Positions 31,956-43,150 are shown, counted from the stretch's first letter. The stretch is DNA of 64,000 nucleotides from Epilithonimonas hominis (GCF_003730015.1 NZ_RJTU01000008.1:55892-119891); one strand, 5' to 3'. The notes: generated by a model not told the origin, from the letters alone. Translations and numbers: made by a program.

Positions 31956-34900
31956 ATGTTCATCAATTGTCATTCTTTCCACAGCTTGCGTTACGGTACC
32001 ATCTCCGTAAAAGAATTGGTTCAGCAATGTGTTGAACTGAGAATCGGTGTGGCTGCTTTGACCGACATCAATTGTATCTCTGGCATTTATGATTTTCACA
32101 GATTATGTGAGAAGAATAACATCCGACCTGTTGTAGGTGTAGATATAAGAACTGACAATAAACAGCACTATATCTGTTTGGCAAAAAATCAATCAGGTAT
32201 CGGAGAAATCAACAGGCTTTTGACACAGCATCATTGCGAAGGAAACGATTTGCCATTGCATCACCCAAATCTGCCTGATGTATTTGTCGTTTATCCTTTG
32301 AATAATTACCCTGAAAAACTTCATCGAAATGAATACATCGGCATACGTCCCGAAGAAATTAATTTGTTGATTAATTCCACCCTGAAAAAGTATATCCCAA
32401 GAATGGTCATTTTACAGCCGGTAACTTTTACAACAAAGAGAGAATATAAACTTCATAAGATCCTGCGCGCAATTGACCGAAACACGCTGGTCACTAAACT
32501 TGAAGAAAATGATATATGCGGGCAAAACGAGAAGCTAATCTCAATTGATGAGCTTTTAAAGAATTACCAGCATTATCCGCAAATCATCGAAAATACCCAG
32601 CAATTATTGGAACAATGCTATTTTCATTTTGACTATAAGACTCCTAAAAACAAAAAGAACTTTACAGAAAGTAAAGACAGCGATATAAAGTTATTGAAAA
32701 AACTTGCCTATAAGGGGTTCTCCAGGCGATATCATGATGATGACAGAAAGGCAAAAGCCCGGATGGATAAGGAATTGGATGTAATTAATCAGCTGAACTT
32801 CTGTGCATATTTTTTGATCACTTGGGACATCATCAAGTACAGCAATCGGATGGGGTTTATGCACGTCGGTCGCGGAAGTGGTGCCAATAGTATCGTTGCC
32901 TACTGTCTTGGCATTACAGATATATGCCCGCTGGAGCTGGACCTATATTTCGAGCGCTTCCTGAATCTGAACCGCAAAACACCGCCGGATTTCGATATCG
33001 ACTGGAGCTGGCAAAACAGAGATACGATTTTACAATACATCTTTGACAAATACGGAAAAGAGCACGTGGCATTTTGCGGAACTAACGTTGAGTTTAAGTA
33101 TAAATCGATTTTCCGTGAGGTAGGAAAAGCATTTGGTTTGCCAAAAGAGGAACTGGATGAACTCGCCACCAAATCGATTGAACAGCACGATATTAATTCG
33201 GTGTCAGCAATGGTGCACAAATATGGAAAGCTTTTAGAGAAATTTCCAAACCAGCGAAGTATGCACTCTTGCGGAATTCTAATCTCTGAAGAACCCATCA
33301 CCAATTACTCCGCATTGGAAATGCCACCGAAAGGATTTCCAATCGTACAGTTCGATATGCACGTGGCCGAAGAAATCGGTTTGGAAAAATTTGATATCCT
33401 CTCCCAGCGAGGCTTGGGCACAATCAACGATACAGTGAAGCTCATCGAAGAAAAACGAGGTATTAAAGTCAATATCCGGGATGTGAGCTTGTCAAAAGAC
33501 GAAGAGAGATGCAATGAGTTTCTGAGCAGGGGAAAAACAATCGGTTGTTTCTATATTGAAAGTCCGGCAATGCGGGGACTGCTCCGAAGATTGAAATGCA
33601 ACAATTATAAAGTATTGGTAGCCGCATCATCCATCATACGCCCAGGGGTAGCGCAAAGCGGAATGATGAAGGAATATATATTTCGCCACAATAACCCGGA
33701 TCAATTTGAATATTTTCATCCGGTTTTTGAAAAAGAATTGGGAGAAACTTATGGCATTATGGTTTATCAGGAAGACGTTATCAAAATCGCCCTTCATTTT
33801 GGGGGCCTGTCGCCAGCTGATGGTGATGTGCTACGCCGGGCAATGAGCGGAAAAGGGCGTTCGCTATCTGCCCTGCAGAAAGTCAAAGATCATTTCTTTG
33901 AATCCTGTAAATCCCTAGGTCATCCGGAGCAGCTTTCCAAAGAGGTTTATCGCCAGATAGAATCTTTTGCAGGCTATTCTTTCTGCAAAGCGCATTCTGC
34001 ATCCTATGCGGTAGAAAGCTACCAAAGTCTCTACCTGAAAGTTTATTATCCTATCGAGTTTATGGTTTCGGCGATCAATAATGGCGGCGGTTTTTACAGG
34101 ACCGAGGTATATGTCCACGAAGCTAAAATGTCCGGTGCAACCATATTAAATCCCTGTGTCAATCTAAGCGAATACCAGACTACGGTTTACGAAAAAGATG
34201 TTTATTTAGGGCTGATGCACATTGAAAAGCTTGAAAGTAAAATCGCCGTTTTAATTCCTGAAGAACGAAAAAATAACGGTGATTATACCTCCCTGGAAAA
34301 CTTTGTGAAAAGAATCCCTATTGGTATTGAGACTTTACAAACTTTGATATTCATAGGAGCATTCAGGTTTACTGGAAAGCAAAAGCACGAATTATTAATT
34401 GAAGCCCGCTTTCTTTTGGCAGGAAACAGACCTAGTTTTAAGCATTTAATATTACTTGAAGAACCACAAAAAGAATATACTCTCCCAAAGGTTCAAAGAC
34501 ATCCATTGGAGGACGCATTTGACGAAATCGAGATCTTAGGATTTCCGGTTTCAGTGAGTCCATTCGACTTATTGCAAACTAAATATAGGGGAAGTGTGAT
34601 GGCAAAAGACCTTACGAAATATCATAAGAAGCAAGTCAAAATGCTGGCTTATCTGATATCCCGAAAACACGTACCCACCAAAAAAGGGACGATGTTTTTC
34701 GGAACATGGATTGATGCGGAAGGAGAATATTTTGATACCGCCCACTTTCCGGATAATCTTTCACAATATCCTTTTCAGGGTGGCGGATGCTATCTTCTAT
34801 TAGGTACCGTGGAAGTCGATTTTCATTTTCCAACCCTTACGATATTAAAAATGGCAAAAATGCCCTTTATTCCTGACCCTCGATACACTTTGGATAAAGA

Positions 34901-35009
34901 CAAAGCCTACGAAGCTTATAACAATATCCGGGAAGATGTAAGTATGACCTTCAGAAAACCTTATCCTCAGGAACACGAGATTGGACTGCCTAGGAGGAAA
35001 ATGAGTTAA
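31956..35009 (+). CDS. dnaE: DNA polymerase III alpha subunit, short error-prone (DnaE2-like) form
   Basis: A 1017-aa C-family polymerase. The N-terminal PHP domain begins C-H-S-F-H-S and is followed by the palm with G-R-G-S-G-A-N-S and the catalytic P-D-F-D-I-D-W; the helix-hairpin-helix and OB-like end are shorter than in replicative DnaE (about 1150 aa or more). Its place beside dinB and a LexA-like repressor supports a damage-induced, mutagenic role like ImuC/DnaE2. No imuB-like gene is present here; DinB would be the partner. Symbol dnaE2 would also be reasonable. Confidence 0.9.
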   Translation: MFINCHSFHSLRYGTISVKELVQQCVELRIGVAALTDINCISGIYDFHRLCEKNNIRPVVGVDIRTDNKQHYICLAKNQSGIGEINRLLTQHHCEGNDLPLHHPNLPDVFVVYPLNNYPEKLHRNEYIGIRPEEINLLINSTLKKYIPRMVILQPVTFTTKREYKLHKILRAIDRNTLVTKLEENDICGQNEKLISIDELLKNYQHYPQIIENTQQLLEQCYFHFDYKTPKNKKNFTESKDSDIKLLKKLAYKGFSRRYHDDDRKAKARMDKELDVINQLNFCAYFLITWDIIKYSNRMGFMHVGRGSGANSIVAYCLGITDICPLELDLYFERFLNLNRKTPPDFDIDWSWQNRDTILQYIFDKYGKEHVAFCGTNVEFKYKSIFREVGKAFGLPKEELDELATKSIEQHDINSVSAMVHKYGKLLEKFPNQRSMHSCGILISEEPITNYSALEMPPKGFPIVQFDMHVAEEIGLEKFDILSQRGLGTINDTVKLIEEKRGIKVNIRDVSLSKDEERCNEFLSRGKTIGCFYIESPAMRGLLRRLKCNNYKVLVAASSIIRPGVAQSGMMKEYIFRHNNPDQFEYFHPVFEKELGETYGIMVYQEDVIKIALHFGGLSPADGDVLRRAMSGKGRSLSALQKVKDHFFESCKSLGHPEQLSKEVYRQIESFAGYSFCKAHSASYAVESYQSLYLKVYYPIEFMVSAINNGGGFYRTEVYVHEAKMSGATILNPCVNLSEYQTTVYEKDVYLGLMHIEKLESKIAVLIPEERKNNGDYTSLENFVKRIPIGIETLQTLIFIGAFRFTGKQKHELLIEARFLLAGNRPSFKHLILLEEPQKEYTLPKVQRHPLEDAFDEIEILGFPVSVSPFDLLQTKYRGSVMAKDLTKYHKKQVKMLAYLISRKHVPTKKGTMFFGTWIDAEGEYFDTAHFPDNLSQYPFQGGGCYLLLGTVEVDFHFPTLTILKMAKMPFIPDPRYTLDKDKAYEAYNNIREDVSMTFRKPYPQEHEIGLPRRKMS

Positions 35010-35061
35010 ATAATGAGATTTAGAATATAAACATTACGTTTCTCTGTTTTTACAAAATGAT

Positions 35062-37389
35062 TTAAAAAGGATAACCAATCGCAATATTAAGAATCAAATT
35101 ATCCCGTCTCCAAGAAGAATTTCCGAAGTTAATCTTGTCAAATGTCCAGCGATCGCCTTTTTCATAATAAGGAACGCGAAAGGGCATTGCCAGATCCAGT
35201 CTGAGAATCAGAATTGAGAAGTCCAGTCGCAAACCAAACCCGGCTCCTACAGCTATTTCACTTAGAAAATCACTTGAAAATTTGGCGCCAGGTCTTTGTA
35301 TGTCATCGTTAACCAACCAGATATTTCCAGCATCTGCAAAGAATGCGACATTCAGAAATTTATAGATATTAGCACGATATTCTGCATTAAGTTCCAGCTT
35401 GATATCACCAGACTGATCAAAGTAATAACCTTGTTTAATCGTTCTTGGATCAAAACTTCCAGGACCGAGCGTTCTGGCCCGAAATGCGCGGATACTATTG
35501 CTACCACCGGAAAAAAATTGCTTAGAAAAAGGAATATTATCCGAATTGCCATAAGGATAAGCAATACCGCCAATAAATCTGGAAGCGAATGAAGACTTGT
35601 CACCAAGCTTGTGGTAAAAACGAAAATCGTGTTCCATCTTCGCATATTGACTAAACGGTACACCGAATATCGATTTTTGCTTCCCATCTTTCACATTGGC
35701 TCCAGAAAAAAGTCCTGTGAGATTCCCTGCCAAATCCAATGTTCCTTTATAGTAGATCGTATTCTTTTTTGGGAGCATTGTATTGGTATAAGTGTACGAA
35801 TAAGTAGGTCCGAAAATCAACTGCTTCTGCACAACACGCTGTAGTGCCTGACTTTTTGCGGAAATAGAATCATACAGTGGTGTGACATTCGCAGGCGTTA
35901 TATAAGTAATGTCTATAATTTTCAGATCGTGCTCTTTTCTTACATTTTCTTTCCACAGATACCCGAAAGAGCCTGAGAATGTGTTAAGCGTGTAATATTC
36001 CGTACGGTTTTGAAATTCGTATCCAATAGAAATATTAGTTCTCGGAACGAAAGCACTTGAAGAATTAAATCTGAATGGCGCCACAATTCTTGGAATTGAA
36101 AGTTGCGCATTGGCTCCAGCTCGGAAAAGATTTTTTGCATCCTTCGGGCCACCAATCTGAACATCAAAAGCTCCATAAACAGAGGCTTTAAACTGTTCAG
36201 CTCCACGGAACAGATTTCTGTGAGTCCAGTTCAGATTAATCTCGCTCCCAGCATAGTTAGCGGAGTTTGTTCTTCCCAAAGCTTCCAGCCTCAGGGACTG
36301 AATCTGCCTTGGCGTTAGCAAATAATAGGCATCGAATTTATGGTTCAGCGAGTCTGAAATTACAAATTCATTCTTCACAAATTTAAAAACGCCAAGATTG
36401 ATCAATCGGTTCAATGAGAGATTATGATCTGCTCTGTTATAAAGATCACCCTTTTTGAAATATAAAGCACGATCAAAAATCTTCGGTTTGAATTTCTGTT
36501 CCGGATCTATAACGTAGATATCATCGTGGGCATACTTCCGAAGAGAGTCACTATCCATCGGAATATTGTATTTACCGTCTTTCACATCTCTGATGTTATA
36601 GTTCGGGAAAACAACAACCTTATCAATCGTAAATTGCTGCTTGGCTAAGTCCGGCGTGTTTTCTTTAAGCTTGACATTAAGCTCAACTTTATGATTTTTG
36701 GTCACCGTACTGTCAGCCTGAATAATCAGATTATCAGGATGGAAATAATAAAACCCTTTTTGTTTAAGCTGATTATCAATACGTTCTCTTTCCGACTTGA
36801 TTACACCCAAATCGAAAGGATTGCCTTCTTTCAATAACGTTTTGTCCGAGACTTTTACGATCTCTTCTGTCACAGGAATAGAATCATTCTGAAATTTAAC
36901 CTTATTAATAAGATACTGATTTCCTGGCCGCAAAGTATAAATTACCTGGGCTTTTTTATTTTTGGAAACTGTGTCATAAGTTGCCTTGGCATTGAAGTAA
37001 CCTTTGTTTTCAGAATAATTGACAATAATATCTTTGTTAAACTCTCTGTCTACATCGCTGAGCAAAACTGGCTTCTCTCCTATTTTATACTTCAGCCAGT
37101 AATTAAAACCTTTTTCTTTTTTCGGCTCTTTGGCAATGTTATAAAAGAATAATTTAGGTCTCAGTCCTAGGAAACTGGAATTAGGTTTTGGGGTGAGATT
37201 ATCTTCCAATTCAGATTTTAGAGCTTTCTTGCTTTTTTTGGAAAGACTGTCATTTTCGATTTTAACTTCAGCGCCGGTATAAAGCATTTCCCCTTCTTTC
37301 AAATACTTTGTATTACTACAGGAAAAGGCAAAACCTAGTGTTCCGAAAAATAAAACTTGACTGATATGTTGTTGAAATCTAATTTTCAT
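35062..37389 (-). CDS. BamA/TamA-family outer-membrane lipoprotein
   Basis: A 775-aa protein. A lipoprotein signal ends in F-A-F-S-C at residue 24; POTRA-like repeats occupy about 30-330; the C-terminal half is a 16-strand Omp85 barrel with the lid-lock motif seen as I-R-A-F-R-A-R and a terminal aromatic residue (A-I-G-Y-P-F). It lies one base after tamB in a coupled TAATG junction, so it is the TamA-like partner that works with TamB in moving lipids or barrel proteins to the outer membrane. An Omp85 protein that is also a lipoprotein is known in Bacteroidota. Confidence 0.9.
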   Translation of the reverse strand: MKIRFQQHISQVLFFGTLGFAFSCSNTKYLKEGEMLYTGAEVKIENDSLSKKSKKALKSELEDNLTPKPNSSFLGLRPKLFFYNIAKEPKKEKGFNYWLKYKIGEKPVLLSDVDREFNKDIIVNYSENKGYFNAKATYDTVSKNKKAQVIYTLRPGNQYLINKVKFQNDSIPVTEEIVKVSDKTLLKEGNPFDLGVIKSERERIDNQLKQKGFYYFHPDNLIIQADSTVTKNHKVELNVKLKENTPDLAKQQFTIDKVVVFPNYNIRDVKDGKYNIPMDSDSLRKYAHDDIYVIDPEQKFKPKIFDRALYFKKGDLYNRADHNLSLNRLINLGVFKFVKNEFVISDSLNHKFDAYYLLTPRQIQSLRLEALGRTNSANYAGSEINLNWTHRNLFRGAEQFKASVYGAFDVQIGGPKDAKNLFRAGANAQLSIPRIVAPFRFNSSSAFVPRTNISIGYEFQNRTEYYTLNTFSGSFGYLWKENVRKEHDLKIIDITYITPANVTPLYDSISAKSQALQRVVQKQLIFGPTYSYTYTNTMLPKKNTIYYKGTLDLAGNLTGLFSGANVKDGKQKSIFGVPFSQYAKMEHDFRFYHKLGDKSSFASRFIGGIAYPYGNSDNIPFSKQFFSGGSNSIRAFRARTLGPGSFDPRTIKQGYYFDQSGDIKLELNAEYRANIYKFLNVAFFADAGNIWLVNDDIQRPGAKFSSDFLSEIAVGAGFGLRLDFSILILRLDLAMPFRVPYYEKGDRWTFDKINFGNSSWRRDNLILNIAIGYPF

Positions 37390-40300
37390 TATTTGAATTC
37401 TACGGCTTTATTGTTTTCTTTTTGCTTTTCTTTTCTAGATCTTTCTCTGGATTTCTGAAAAATCTCACGGAATTTATCAAAATCCAGCGTGATGATGAAA
37501 CCAACTCCGGTTTCTACAATCTGTCCTTGCAACGCCACTTGGTATTCGTTTTTACGATAAGCTCTCAGGGTATACCTTCCGTCACGTGAGAGGCTGTAGT
37601 CCACTGTAACATCACCAGCAATATTGGTCATATTTTCATTTTGTCTTGCATCTCCTTCCAGCCCAAAATTACTGCCCACAGAAACTTTCAGACGGTCATT
37701 CAGTAGTTTTTTGCTAATGTCCACATTGAGATCAGTTCTTGTATTTTTTTCTCCGGAAGAGTAATCTTCGGAAGATTCCAGGTCAAAATTGAGATCTACC
37801 CCTTTTATCAGATCTGAAGCCAGATTATTGATTTGCTGAGATAATATCTTACTAACACTTTGTCTCGCCATCGCTTCTGCAGAAAGTCCAGCACTGGATT
37901 CGAAAGGATTCTCGCCGATGAATCTGTTCAGCAAAAGTAAAGCAAAAACTTGCTTATTCAATTCTGACTCCTGCGTTCTGATTTGTGATAACTTTTGGTC
38001 TACAATATCCGTGACAGTGGATGAAACCGAATTATTTTTTTCGTCAGTGGTGATATCAAAACTGATTTCAGGTTTCAGAAGCTCACCATTCATTTTCAGC
38101 AGTGTGTTAAACGGAATTCTTTGTTTAAATTGATTCAATGTCGTGTTACTTTCTCCGCTCAGCTGCTGTTCCACCAGATCAATTGGTGCTGTTTCTGTTT
38201 TGTAAACTGCGGTAATGTTCAGTAGTGCGGTAGTTGGTTCGCCAGTCCACGTAATTGTACTTCCTTTCTCGATATCGAACTTACGTTTCAGAACGCTTAC
38301 GGTCATTTCATAACTTCCGGATTCCACTTCATAAACACCCACTAAAGTTGTTTTTCCAGACGGATCAATACCGCCAGTCAGTTCGGCCTCTCCCTGTAAT
38401 TTAACAAAATCGCCATTAGCTTTATCAATCAACAAAGACATCTTAGCTTCTTTACTAACTTCGATATTCACGCTCACATCCATTCCTTTGATTTTGCTTG
38501 GAGCGTTTAAAGAATCCGCTGTAATGGTTTTGTTAAGTGCAATCTGATCCTGATCAATAAACTCAACAATGCCGTCACGTTCCTGTAATGATGGCGTAGA
38601 CTGTGGGAGAACAAATGTAAAATCTGTATCATCCGCAACAGCCAATCGGCCGTCCACTTTTGGCAGATCAAGATTACCACGGACTTTCAGCGCCGCATCA
38701 ATTGACAAAATGCCATACATCAAAGCATCGTTTGATTTTTTTGAGTTAACCACCTTGAAATCTTTGGCGTTGATATCCAGATTGAAAGCAAAATCCTTGT
38801 AAGTCTGCGTAAGAACCTGTCCGTTTATTTTGAGCGAATTACCATCCTTATCATTAATTTTGAAGTTATCGAACTCAATACCTCGATTGGTAAATCCTAT
38901 TTTGTCATTGATATTTCTAAAATCGCTGCCTGTTTTGGCAATCATCATTCCTACATTATTCATCTTGACATCACCAATAATTCTTGGCGCATCAGTCGTT
39001 CCTGTAATTTTTAGAGCGCCGGAAAGATAACCTTCCGTATTGGTAATCGCATTCATCGTAAAGCCCTGAAGCGTTTTCATCTGAAGCTGGTTCATCGCCA
39101 GATTCAGGTCAAAGCTGCTAGAAGTGGTATTGTAATTACCCAGAATTTTCACATCATTCTCATTACCTGTCAATGCAATATCAGCATTCAGCAAGTTAGC
39201 TGACTGATTATTGACCTTAATATCAAGATTACCAACAGGACTTCCAAATACGAACAAATCAGTCACATCAATATCAGAAGTGAAGGTCATATTTTTGGTA
39301 AGATTTTTTAACTGGGCAGTTCCATTAATGGTTCCTTTGGCAAGAAGCGAATCTTTTTTGATGATCTCCGTAATCGTTTCAATTTTAAAATCTTTCAGAG
39401 TGACATTCAGCGGACTTTTTGGTGAACTACTTTCGGACTGTAAAGAAATTTCTGCACCAGCATTAGACAATCTGAAATTATCTGCCACAATTCCCTGACC
39501 GAAAATCTGTATTTTATTATTTTCAGCCACGTTCCAATCCAAATAATTCAGTTTCAAACCGTCTGGTTTTAGAGAAATTTCGGTGATGTCGTTCATTGAC
39601 TTGGCATCACCAGCAATCAGGAACTGCGTTTGATCCTTTTCATCTTTCGTTGTGATGTTATAATTGATGATATTATTGGCCACATCGCCATTAATATTAA
39701 CTTTATTCAAAGCAAAGCTCTCGCTTTTCAGACTTGCAACGTCTAAATTATATTGCAAAGCCTGATTCTGATTGGTCAATTGAAGATTCGTATTTTCTAG
39801 CGTGTTAGTTCCGTAGATAACCTGAGGGACTTTGGCGTCCAATTCAATTAACTGGGAATCGGCGTTATAATTTCCTGTAACATTGATGGTTTCAAAACTT
39901 TTCAGTTCAGGAACAAACTTCCTAATCAGATCATCATTTTTAATGGTCGCATTGAGCGTGAAATATTGACCAGCCTCAATTTTATTTGATTTACCTGGTT
40001 TTTGAAATTGATAGTATTGATTCACTGTCTGAGACAACGCACCGAAGATCTGCGTTAGTTTATATTTCCCTTTTAGCTCCAAATCTGCAATCTGAGAATT
40101 GAAATTGATTTTCGTAGAATCTGCTGTAGAAAGCGCATTGAGTTTTATTTCCTGAACGGGGTAAACTTCTTTGGTATCCGAGATTGCAAAATTCTGAAGA
40201 TTAAGATAACCATTGAGATTGTCCGGATCCAGACTTCTGAAATCTCCGTCAATAGATCCAGCTAAAATCATCGGAGAGCTGTAGAAACCAAGCTTATTCA

Positions 40301-42419
40301 TATCCAGTTTTTTGACATCACCATTAATTTTAATCGTTGGATTTTTATCTCTGTAAACACCGGAAGTTGCGAGATGCAAATTTGCATTCGGATCTTTTGA
40401 ATCCAGATTAACATTATACGCACCACGATTAATTTTACCTTTCAGATTCATATTCTGATAAGTATAATTTTTATAAGTTGCAGATCTCACAGAACCAACA
40501 ATTTGCGCAGACATAATCTTTGGATCAAAACCCTGGCCTTTTGCATTAATAATAGCTGAAATTCTTCCTAAATCTTTATTCTGAATCAGTTTACCCACGT
40601 TCAGATTCTGTAAATTCGCTTTGATATCAAACAACTCACGATTTTTTCTACGCATATCCATTTTAGCCACAACTGCTGCATTGCCTAATGTCGAATAAAG
40701 ATTAAGATCTGTGTTAATCACTTTAGTTGTTCCTTTCGCATAGCCTTTGATGCTAAAATGAGAAGGCAGAGCAATGTTAGAAGGAATAGTTCCTTTCGGC
40801 ACAAGATTGAATACCGTCTTGCCTGATGATGCCACCTCACCAATCCTAAGATCGTAATAAAGCTGATCCGGATTCATTGCATTTTTAATTCTTCCGGAAG
40901 CTGCAACTCGTAACTGGTCCAGACCGGAAAGCTTTAAATCTCGTATCAAAAGGTCATTTACCAGACCTTCAGCCTGAAGATTGACATTCAGAATGGCATT
41001 AGGATATTTATTGAAAGGCGATGTGTTTCTAAGTGTCGGAACAATATTCAATATATCAGCGAATCCAATTTTGGAATTTTTGATATTGGCAGATAACTTT
41101 ACAGCGCCTGGATTGGCCGAGAGTTGTTCTATCGAATTATAATTGAGGACTATTTCGTCTCTCAAAATAGTTTTAGGTGTCTGAAGATATAAATCTTTCA
41201 GGTAAGCCTGCTTCTCTGTATAAACAAAATTTGTATTAAATTTCTGAATATTAAGACCTCTGGATTCCTGTATTTCTGCTGATTTGACCTTGCCAGCAAA
41301 AGTTCCGTTCTTCATTTCAAAATCACGAACATCTACATTTAGCTTTCCAAAATTGAGATGATTAAAATCCACTCCTGCTCTTGTAGGTGTCACAGCCGTG
41401 TTATTATACACCACTTTTACATCATCCAAGCTAAGCTTGCCTAAAAGAAGTTGCATCGCCTTTTGTGTGGAATTACTCTTATTTGAAAGTTTTCCTTCAT
41501 CTTTACTGTTAGCATTGGCAGCAGGTAGGAAGAGGTTGGCATTAATGTTTGCACCTGATAAAATCACATTATCTACATCATAATAATTATTCTGAAGATC
41601 CAATTTATTAACTTTCGTGCTTAACTCATTGAAAAGAATTTTAGCAAACGTCTTGGTGTTGTCATCACCGTAATCAACATTAAAATTAGTCAGCTTTATT
41701 CGGTTGAGACCTATTTGCATTGGTTTTTTCTGGTTCAAAGAATCAACCTTCTGTTCCACATTTTTGGAAACTTCTTCTATCAGATCTTGTTTCAGTTTTA
41801 GTTTCAAACCATCCAAATTGATATCATTTACTGCGTAAGAATTATTCTGAAGGTCAAAAGTCTTTACCCTTGTATCAAAGGATTTGAAGTAAACATTGAT
41901 ATCATTTCTGGACTGCTGATCTTTAAAAGTAATGCCAATATCTTTGAGATTAATTTTATCCAGTGAAATAATAAATGGTTTTGAAGGTTTTTGCTCTTGC
42001 TCTTTGTCAGATGTTGCAAAAGCATCAATAATATAGTCGAAGTTGAATTTTCCCTGAGGATCTCTTACAACATTAGCTCTCACACCTTCTAGATCCAAGG
42101 ATGTCAAGTCTGCTTTGGATTTCATCAGCTGCCACATATCCAGTCCTACATCGAACTTTTTCACAGCAAGGAGCGTGTCGATTTTTTGCCCTTTTAGATA
42201 GAGGTTTTCCATCACAAGGCTATTTGGGAAAGCAATATAAACTTTTTCTAGGCTTACTTTGGTTTGGATTTTTCCTTCCAGATAAACAATTAGTTTGTCC
42301 TTCACATAGTTTTGAACAACGGGTATACGCAAACTAAATATTAGCAACAAAACAAATACAAAAATGCTAATAAGCGTTATGAGTGTACGTCTAAGAATTT
42401 TACGCCAGTTGAGTTTCAA
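37389..42419 (-). CDS. tamB: Translocation and assembly module protein TamB (AsmA-like)
   Basis: A 1676-aa envelope-spanning protein. It has one N-terminal membrane helix (about 12-32) and then a long series of beta repeats of the AsmA/DUF490 type, ending in the conserved TamB C-terminal domain (V-G-V-Y-E-V-E-S-G-S-Y, then V-D-Y-S-L-S-R-D-G-R-Y-T-L). Such proteins form a hydrophobic groove that carries phospholipids between membranes. The start is TTG (42417-42419), with no ATG upstream in frame. The stop overlaps the start of the TamA-like gene. Confidence 0.92.
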   Translation of the reverse strand: MKLNWRKILRRTLITLISIFVFVLLLIFSLRIPVVQNYVKDKLIVYLEGKIQTKVSLEKVYIAFPNSLVMENLYLKGQKIDTLLAVKKFDVGLDMWQLMKSKADLTSLDLEGVRANVVRDPQGKFNFDYIIDAFATSDKEQEQKPSKPFIISLDKINLKDIGITFKDQQSRNDINVYFKSFDTRVKTFDLQNNSYAVNDINLDGLKLKLKQDLIEEVSKNVEQKVDSLNQKKPMQIGLNRIKLTNFNVDYGDDNTKTFAKILFNELSTKVNKLDLQNNYYDVDNVILSGANINANLFLPAANANSKDEGKLSNKSNSTQKAMQLLLGKLSLDDVKVVYNNTAVTPTRAGVDFNHLNFGKLNVDVRDFEMKNGTFAGKVKSAEIQESRGLNIQKFNTNFVYTEKQAYLKDLYLQTPKTILRDEIVLNYNSIEQLSANPGAVKLSANIKNSKIGFADILNIVPTLRNTSPFNKYPNAILNVNLQAEGLVNDLLIRDLKLSGLDQLRVAASGRIKNAMNPDQLYYDLRIGEVASSGKTVFNLVPKGTIPSNIALPSHFSIKGYAKGTTKVINTDLNLYSTLGNAAVVAKMDMRRKNRELFDIKANLQNLNVGKLIQNKDLGRISAIINAKGQGFDPKIMSAQIVGSVRSATYKNYTYQNMNLKGKINRGAYNVNLDSKDPNANLHLATSGVYRDKNPTIKINGDVKKLDMNKLGFYSSPMILAGSIDGDFRSLDPDNLNGYLNLQNFAISDTKEVYPVQEIKLNALSTADSTKINFNSQIADLELKGKYKLTQIFGALSQTVNQYYQFQKPGKSNKIEAGQYFTLNATIKNDDLIRKFVPELKSFETINVTGNYNADSQLIELDAKVPQVIYGTNTLENTNLQLTNQNQALQYNLDVASLKSESFALNKVNINGDVANNIINYNITTKDEKDQTQFLIAGDAKSMNDITEISLKPDGLKLNYLDWNVAENNKIQIFGQGIVADNFRLSNAGAEISLQSESSSPKSPLNVTLKDFKIETITEIIKKDSLLAKGTINGTAQLKNLTKNMTFTSDIDVTDLFVFGSPVGNLDIKVNNQSANLLNADIALTGNENDVKILGNYNTTSSSFDLNLAMNQLQMKTLQGFTMNAITNTEGYLSGALKITGTTDAPRIIGDVKMNNVGMMIAKTGSDFRNINDKIGFTNRGIEFDNFKINDKDGNSLKINGQVLTQTYKDFAFNLDINAKDFKVVNSKKSNDALMYGILSIDAALKVRGNLDLPKVDGRLAVADDTDFTFVLPQSTPSLQERDGIVEFIDQDQIALNKTITADSLNAPSKIKGMDVSVNIEVSKEAKMSLLIDKANGDFVKLQGEAELTGGIDPSGKTTLVGVYEVESGSYEMTVSVLKRKFDIEKGSTITWTGEPTTALLNITAVYKTETAPIDLVEQQLSGESNTTLNQFKQRIPFNTLLKMNGELLKPEISFDITTDEKNNSVSSTVTDIVDQKLSQIRTQESELNKQVFALLLLNRFIGENPFESSAGLSAEAMARQSVSKILSQQINNLASDLIKGVDLNFDLESSEDYSSGEKNTRTDLNVDISKKLLNDRLKVSVGSNFGLEGDARQNENMTNIAGDVTVDYSLSRDGRYTLRAYRKNEYQVALQGQIVETGVGFIITLDFDKFREIFQKSRERSRKEKQKENNKAVEFK

Positions 42420-42588
42420 TTTTAATAGTAGTTTTGTTTAAATTTTACCATAAGCAAATAGTATGCTATTGGTTAAAATTAAGGTAACTTTTATATAATC
42501 ACTAATAATCACTTAAATTTTTAAAAAAATTAATAATTAATATCAAGAATATTTTATTCGTATTTGTTAGATTTTATATATTCACCAC

Positions 42589-42894
42589 ATGGAAAGAAAA
42601 CCAGATTTTAAGGCGCAAATAACCTATTTTTCCAGCTACAAAAGCGGACTGACTACACCATTTTCGTCTGGCTTCAGGTGTGTTTTAAGATTTCCTTTTA
42701 TTAACAAAGATTTTTTTTGTATTCAGAATTATATTGATACCGAACTTGTTTTTCCCGGCGAGAATGTTACTACAAACATTTCTGTTTTAGATAACATTAA
42801 AGACTTGTACAAAGGTTTGGACTTTGAACTTTTCTTAAATACTGTCAAAATCGGCGAAGGCGTTATTACAGAAGTCTATTTGAGTTCTACTTGA
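42589..42894 (+). CDS. Free-standing EF-Tu domain III-like protein
   Basis: A 101-aa soluble protein. K-A-Q-I-T-Y-F-S-S, T-P-F-S-S-G-F-R-C-V-L-R-F, V-F-P-G-E-N-V-T-T-N-I-S-V and K-I-G-E-G-V-I-T-E-V match, in order, the beta-barrel domain III of elongation factor Tu (usual wording F-x-x-G-Y-R-P-Q-F and M-P-G-D-N-V). The GTPase domain is absent. Domain III of EF-Tu binds aminoacyl-tRNA and EF-Ts, so this protein may bind similar partners; its role is unknown. It is divergent from tamB. Confidence 0.75.
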   Translation: MERKPDFKAQITYFSSYKSGLTTPFSSGFRCVLRFPFINKDFFCIQNYIDTELVFPGENVTTNISVLDNIKDLYKGLDFELFLNTVKIGEGVITEVYLSST

Positions 42895-43150
42895 TTTCTC
42901 TTTAAATATTAGACTTACAATTGATATATAGCTGATAAGCCATTTGCATCCTCTTAACAATGGGCTTTACCCATTTTAATATTTCAAAAAAAAATAGATT
43001 TACTCCAAAATATAACATCTATTTTGGTTATAGCAGATTATGAGTTAGTATATACCTCACTTTCATCTCTATGCAATTCAGAAAATCCAACGAATTGCTT
43101 ATTATCAACTTGTAAATTTCTTACAAAGAATTTAAGGTTAATTCAAAAAA

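Noticed and set aside
31956..35009. Calling dnaE the replicative polymerase
   Set aside because: It is short, linked to dinB and a LexA-like repressor, and lacks the longer C-terminal region; a damage-response role fits better.
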